62,982 nucleotides of DNA from Metabacillus malikii (GTDB lineage Bacteria; Bacillota; Bacilli; Bacillales; Bacillaceae), in assembly GCF_030813355.1 (NCBI RefSeq), contig NZ_JAUSUD010000026.1:1-62982 (forward strand), in the 5' to 3' direction. Under the pieces are notes generated by a model. It had not been told where the DNA came from and searched no databases. It saw nothing but the letters and a program-made list of their open reading frames with translations. The position numbers and the translations under genes are program-made. How positions within the stretch are numbered: position 1 is the first letter of the stretch; each line of letters begins with the position of its first letter. Positions 60,169 through 62,982 of the stretch are shown here, piece after piece.

Positions 60169-60468
60169 GAGGCTGGGACATAACAATAATAACCTAGTTA
60201 AATACGAATATTACTTTTAGGGGTTCAATGTTACAAATTATGTAAAGGTTGATTGGAGCGGAAGTGCAAGACTCCTGCGGGATGCGTGGGAGAGGTGAGA
60301 CCCCACAGGAGTTTACTCAGGAGGCTCACCACCCACCCCGCGGAAAGCGAGTACTCGTGCTGCAATCAACCAGAACGCTAACCCTGTAAAAACAACACGA
60401 AGGATGTATTGAAATCTCATCTAATAGTTCGTATTTTTCTTGTTTTTAAAACCTTTTGTCTCAGCCTC
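60169..60468. mobile_element. MITE-like palindromic Bacillaceae repeat
   Basis: A 300-bp gene-free element whose ends GAGGCTGGGACA (60169) and TGTCTCAGCCTC (60457) are inverted repeats with one mismatch. The core starts GGTTGATTGGAGCGGAAG and ends with CTGCAATCAACC, with GC-rich palindromic parts such as ACTCCTGCGGGA and CCGCGGAAAGCGAG. I recognise this as a repeat found many times in Bacillus-related genomes. It would fold into a strong RNA structure; function unknown. Confidence 0.75.
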
Positions 60469-60699
60469 TTCTTTATTTTTGTTGTCATTGAGCCTTAAGA
60501 AAATATGAATTTTATTTGGACTTATTTATATGGAAGTATTTTATTAGAGTAGAAACAGGAAGGTTTGCCACAAAACGGTGAAAATATAAAAACAAAAACA
60601 AACAAATATAAAAAATGTTTGTTTATATCGTAAAATATCATATACATCTTTTATTATGTTGACTAAGGGGATCGTTCGTCCTACAATTGATATGAGAGT

Positions 60700-60714
60700 T
60701 TGAAAGCGTAAACA
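60700..60714. promoter_or_regulatory. cre site (CcpA)
   Basis: TTGAAAGCGTAAACA fits the cre consensus WTGNAANCGNWNNCW at every fixed position. It lies 62 bases before the sugar isomerase-like gene, so that gene is probably under carbon catabolite control. Confidence 0.7.
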
Positions 60715-60775
60715 ATTGGAATAGCTTTACAAAATTTAAGTAATAAAGATTAGAAGCGGAAAAGGTGGAGAGATG

Positions 60776-61609
60776 ATGAACATCGGTATTAGAGCACATG
60801 ATATCGAGAAGCTTCCGTTGGAGGAACTCGTAAATGTAATAGCTAATAAAGGACTTAAAGGGGTACAATTAGCACTTGCAAAATCCTTTGATTTTAATAC
60901 TAAAAACGGTAGTTTAAGTCCTGGGATGGCTCACCATATCGGCAGTGCTTTTCGAAACAAAAATATCCAAATTGCAGTATTAGGTTGCTATATTAATATG
61001 ATTCACCCTGACAAGGATGAAAGAAAGAAGGGGCTCGACCGATTTAAGGAGCATATAAGATACGCTAGAGACTTTGGTTGTAGTATTGTTGGCACTGAAA
61101 CTGGTAATGTGAATGCGGAAATGTCCTACACTGAAGAAAACTTTAAGGAAGAGCCATTTCAAGAAGTAGTAGAAAGTGTTCGTGAGCTTGTTAAGGAAGC
61201 GGAAAAGTTTGGGGTAATTGTTGGAATAGAAGCGGGAGTCAATCATCCTATTTATTCTTCGAAAGTAATGAAACGACTGTTAGATAATATCGATTCTAAT
61301 AATCTTCAGGTGATCCTTGATCCAGTGAATTTATTAACCGTCGAAACATTTAATAATCAAGATGAGATTATACAAGAGGCTTTTGAGTTACTAAGTGATA
61401 GAATGGCAGTTTTACATGCAAAGGACTTTATTATAGAAGATAACCAGTTGAAATTTGCACCAGTTGGAAAAGGCCTATTAAATTATGATCTCGTGATGAA
61501 ATTATTGAAAGAGAAGAAGCCATATATTAATATTTTGATGGAAAGTACACAGGAGCCTTATATTGATGGAAGTATTGCCTTTTTAAAGGAAAAGTACGAG
61601 GGAAATTAA
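60776..61609 (+). CDS. Sugar phosphate isomerase/epimerase family protein
   Basis: A 277-aa TIM-barrel protein of the xylose isomerase-like (AP endonuclease 2) superfamily. Metal-ligand segments are visible: VGTETGN near residue 113, VGIEAGVNHPIYS near 155, VILDPVNLL, VLHAKDF and ILMESTQEP at the end. Substrate unknown. ATG 60776 is preferred over the adjacent ATG 60773 on spacing from GGTGGAG. The upstream cre site suggests a role in use of a secondary carbon source. Confidence 0.85.
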   Translation: MNIGIRAHDIEKLPLEELVNVIANKGLKGVQLALAKSFDFNTKNGSLSPGMAHHIGSAFRNKNIQIAVLGCYINMIHPDKDERKKGLDRFKEHIRYARDFGCSIVGTETGNVNAEMSYTEENFKEEPFQEVVESVRELVKEAEKFGVIVGIEAGVNHPIYSSKVMKRLLDNIDSNNLQVILDPVNLLTVETFNNQDEIIQEAFELLSDRMAVLHAKDFIIEDNQLKFAPVGKGLLNYDLVMKLLKEKKPYINILMESTQEPYIDGSIAFLKEKYEGN

Positions 61610-61650
61610 GGCTAATATGAGAATAAAGATGAACTGTTAACAGTTTTGGT

Positions 61651-61830
61651 AACTCATCTTATTGGCAGCATGATATAAGGCTTAATGAGAACATACATCT
61701 GAGACATGGTGAAGGTGATTTTTCCATTCCGATTAATAGATACGTATTCTAAAATATGACTACCCCCTTTTGACAAGGAGTAGTCATATTTATGTTACGT
61801 TGATTTACTTTTCAGTATCTTTGGAAGACA
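61651..61830. repeat. Accessory-region repeat, copy 2
   Basis: The partner of 56850-57020, with CTTATTGG, GCAGCATGATATAAGG, CATCTGAGACAT, GGTGAAGG, a hairpin TGACTACCC / GGAGTAGTCA (61755-61789) and TTCAGTATC. The att-like core is less conserved here. The hairpin could be a native groEL terminator displaced by insertions. Confidence 0.7.
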
Positions 61831-61910
61831 TCATAAACTAAGAGTAAAGAATTTCCAATAAAATGTGGTAAAATTGACTTAGTGATTTTTGAGAAAAGGG
61901 GGTAGCTGTT

Positions 61911-62477
61911 ATGAATTTATACCGTACTGATTCTATGTCAGTAGATGAATATTTTCAAATCCGTGAAAACTCAGATGAGTTATTAGAATATATTGATGGA
62001 TTTGTTTATATATCACCATCACCATCGACAAAACATCAACGGATATCCAGAAAGCTTGAGAACATATTTGGGAATTTTATTGAGGGTAATCAATGTGAGT
62101 TATTTCATGCGCCATATGATATTGAATTAAAAAATGCAAAAGTAAAAGGAACAAAAATTGTCATTCCGGATATTAGCATCATATGTGATAAAAGTGGTTT
62201 TACAGAAGCTAGATATGTTGGTGTTCCAAGCCTAATTGTTGAAATCCTAAGCCCCTCCAATCAGTCACATGACCTCATTACAAAGTTAAATCTCTATATG
62301 AATTATGGTGTCAAAGAATATTGGATTGTTAATCCAATGTTGAACGCAGTAACGGTATATGCCCTCAATGAAGAATATATGTATGAACAACATGATATCC
62401 AAAAAAACAAAGGTGAAGTTACATCAAGATTGTTTGAAGGTTTTCGATTAGACATAGAGGATGTTTTTAAGAGTTAA
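61911..62477 (+). CDS. Uma2-family nuclease-like protein
   Basis: A 188-aa PD-(D/E)XK-fold protein of the Uma2 (DUF820) family. Typical segments are SVDEYFQIRE, YEYIDG-like LLEYIDGFVYISPSPS, the active site VIPDISIICDK, and VEILSPSNQSHDLITKLNLYMNYGVKEYWIV. These proteins are common and mostly of unknown function. AAAAGGGGG lies before the ATG. Confidence 0.88.
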   Translation: MNLYRTDSMSVDEYFQIRENSDELLEYIDGFVYISPSPSTKHQRISRKLENIFGNFIEGNQCELFHAPYDIELKNAKVKGTKIVIPDISIICDKSGFTEARYVGVPSLIVEILSPSNQSHDLITKLNLYMNYGVKEYWIVNPMLNAVTVYALNEEYMYEQHDIQKNKGEVTSRLFEGFRLDIEDVFKS

Positions 62478-62489
62478 GAACATAGCATA

Positions 62490-62603
62490 ATGAATCATGG
62501 TAAATTGAAATTTATAGGGGAGAAAAAGCCTCTATTTAAAACAACTAGTCAGCTATCGATTGAAGGGGCATATATTGAATATCATAGAGGTGAGTTAAAC
62601 TAA
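62490..62603 (+). CDS. Possible 37-aa small protein
   Basis: A short frame (MNHGKLKFIGEKKPLF...) between the Uma2 and DUF3995-like genes, ending IEYHRGELN. It has no good ribosome binding site and may be a remnant of a larger gene. Weak support. Confidence 0.25.
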   Translation: MNHGKLKFIGEKKPLFKTTSQLSIEGAYIEYHRGELN

Positions 62604-62619
62604 GAGTGGAGGTAGTTAC

Positions 62620-62892
62620 ATGCAGCAACTATTCATTTACTTATCATTTATCATATTAGGCTTACTAAGCGTATTGCATTTTTATTGGCTATTTGGTGGT
62701 AGATGGGGTATCCAATTCTCATTACCCGAGAAGGTAGAAGGTGGGACTGTATTTACTCTGAGAAGGATTGAAACTTTAGCTGTTGCAATTGGTTTAATGG
62801 GTATGGCTTCTATATTATTAATTCAAAACAATTTAATCCCCTTTCTTACACCAAATACCTTTACTAAATGGTCAAGTATCATTATAATGTAA
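62620..62892 (+). CDS. DUF3995-like membrane protein, short
   Basis: A 90-aa protein with an N-terminal membrane segment (4-22), FYWLFGGRWGIQFSLPE and a second span (48-66), a pattern I associate with DUF3995. Members usually have about 140 residues and four spans, so this one ends early, probably truncated. GGAGGTAG precedes the ATG. Function unknown. Confidence 0.65.
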   Translation: MQQLFIYLSFIILGLLSVLHFYWLFGGRWGIQFSLPEKVEGGTVFTLRRIETLAVAIGLMGMASILLIQNNLIPFLTPNTFTKWSSIIIM

Positions 62893-62895
62893 TCG

Positions 62896-62957
62896 AGCAC
62901 ATTATTCCAGATACTTGTTTTCACATTAATCCAGGAGAAAATCTGAAATAATGTGCT
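62896..62957. terminator. Inverted repeat at the window end
   Basis: AGCACATTATT (62896) and AATAATGTGCT (62947) form a perfect 11-bp stem with CCAGA/TCTG pairing inside and CTTTTTCC after it. It can act as a terminator for the short membrane protein gene, or it may be an IS end. Confidence 0.55.
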
Positions 62958-62982
62958 ACTTTTTCCACTATATTTCGGAATG

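Overview
The window is a low-GC Gram-positive chromosome segment, best read as a member of the Bacillaceae. The first 12.5 kb keep the Bacillus subtilis gene order: end of an rRNA operon (5S), tRNA-fMet, tRNA-Asp, thiL, tsaE (ydiB), tsaB (ydiC), rimI (ydiD), tsaD (gcp/ydiE), the ABC-F gene ydiF, moaC, rex (ydiH), tatA/tatC, ydiK, ydiL, groES, groEL. A cluster of six DnaA-box-like 9-mers lies just downstream of tsaD and a perfect CIRCE operator precedes groES.

Right after groEL the chromosome becomes accessory DNA. The last 17 bases of groEL, including its stop codon, recur exactly at 46464-46480. Together with a broken tyrosine integrase beside groEL, and an 18-base repeat just inside both ends, this marks an integrated island of about 34 kb (12.46-46.48 kb). 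At its left end are a decayed integrase, a decayed large serine recombinase and small hypothetical genes. Its main cargo (15.68-46.1 kb) is a non-ribosomal peptide synthetase (NRPS) locus: aspartate decarboxylase (panD), an ABC transporter pair, three giant NRPSs with six adenylation domains and a terminal thioester reductase, a two-protein phosphotransferase resembling a split PEP synthase/rifampin phosphotransferase, a type II thioesterase, an Sfp-type phosphopantetheinyl transferase, a second ABC transporter pair and a broken signal peptidase. My reading of the specificity codes is Gly-Ser-Lys-X-Tyr-X, released by reduction as an aldehyde or alcohol, possibly N-acylated.

A second accessory block (46.5-56.7 kb) begins with an IS3-type transposase relic and holds an apparently complete lasso peptide locus: a GHKL histidine kinase and LytTR response regulator, a divergent 43-aa precursor preceded by a two-repeat LytTR-type operator, the cyclase (probably starting at ATT), an 81-aa RiPP recognition element (B1), a protein fusing the B2 leader peptidase to a full ABC exporter half, and a three-gene BcrAB-like ABC transporter likely to give immunity. 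A third block (56.8-61.8 kb), bracketed by two copies of a repeat of about 170 bp that contains a groEL-att-like core, holds a frameshifted LPDTA-anchored PAP2 phosphatase with an autotransporter-like beta repeat, a MITE-like palindromic element, a cre site and a sugar isomerase-like gene. The window ends with a Uma2-family protein and a short DUF3995-like membrane protein.

The overall picture is repeated insertion of accessory DNA at the 3' end of groEL, bringing two independent peptide natural-product systems. The most novel parts are the lasso locus (new core sequence, B2-exporter fusion, LytTR control) and the NRPS assembly line (condensation domains present as full copies at the ends of subunits and as C-lobe-only copies at the starts of the next, reductive release, a split dikinase). 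Everything is read from sequence alone; no database search was possible.
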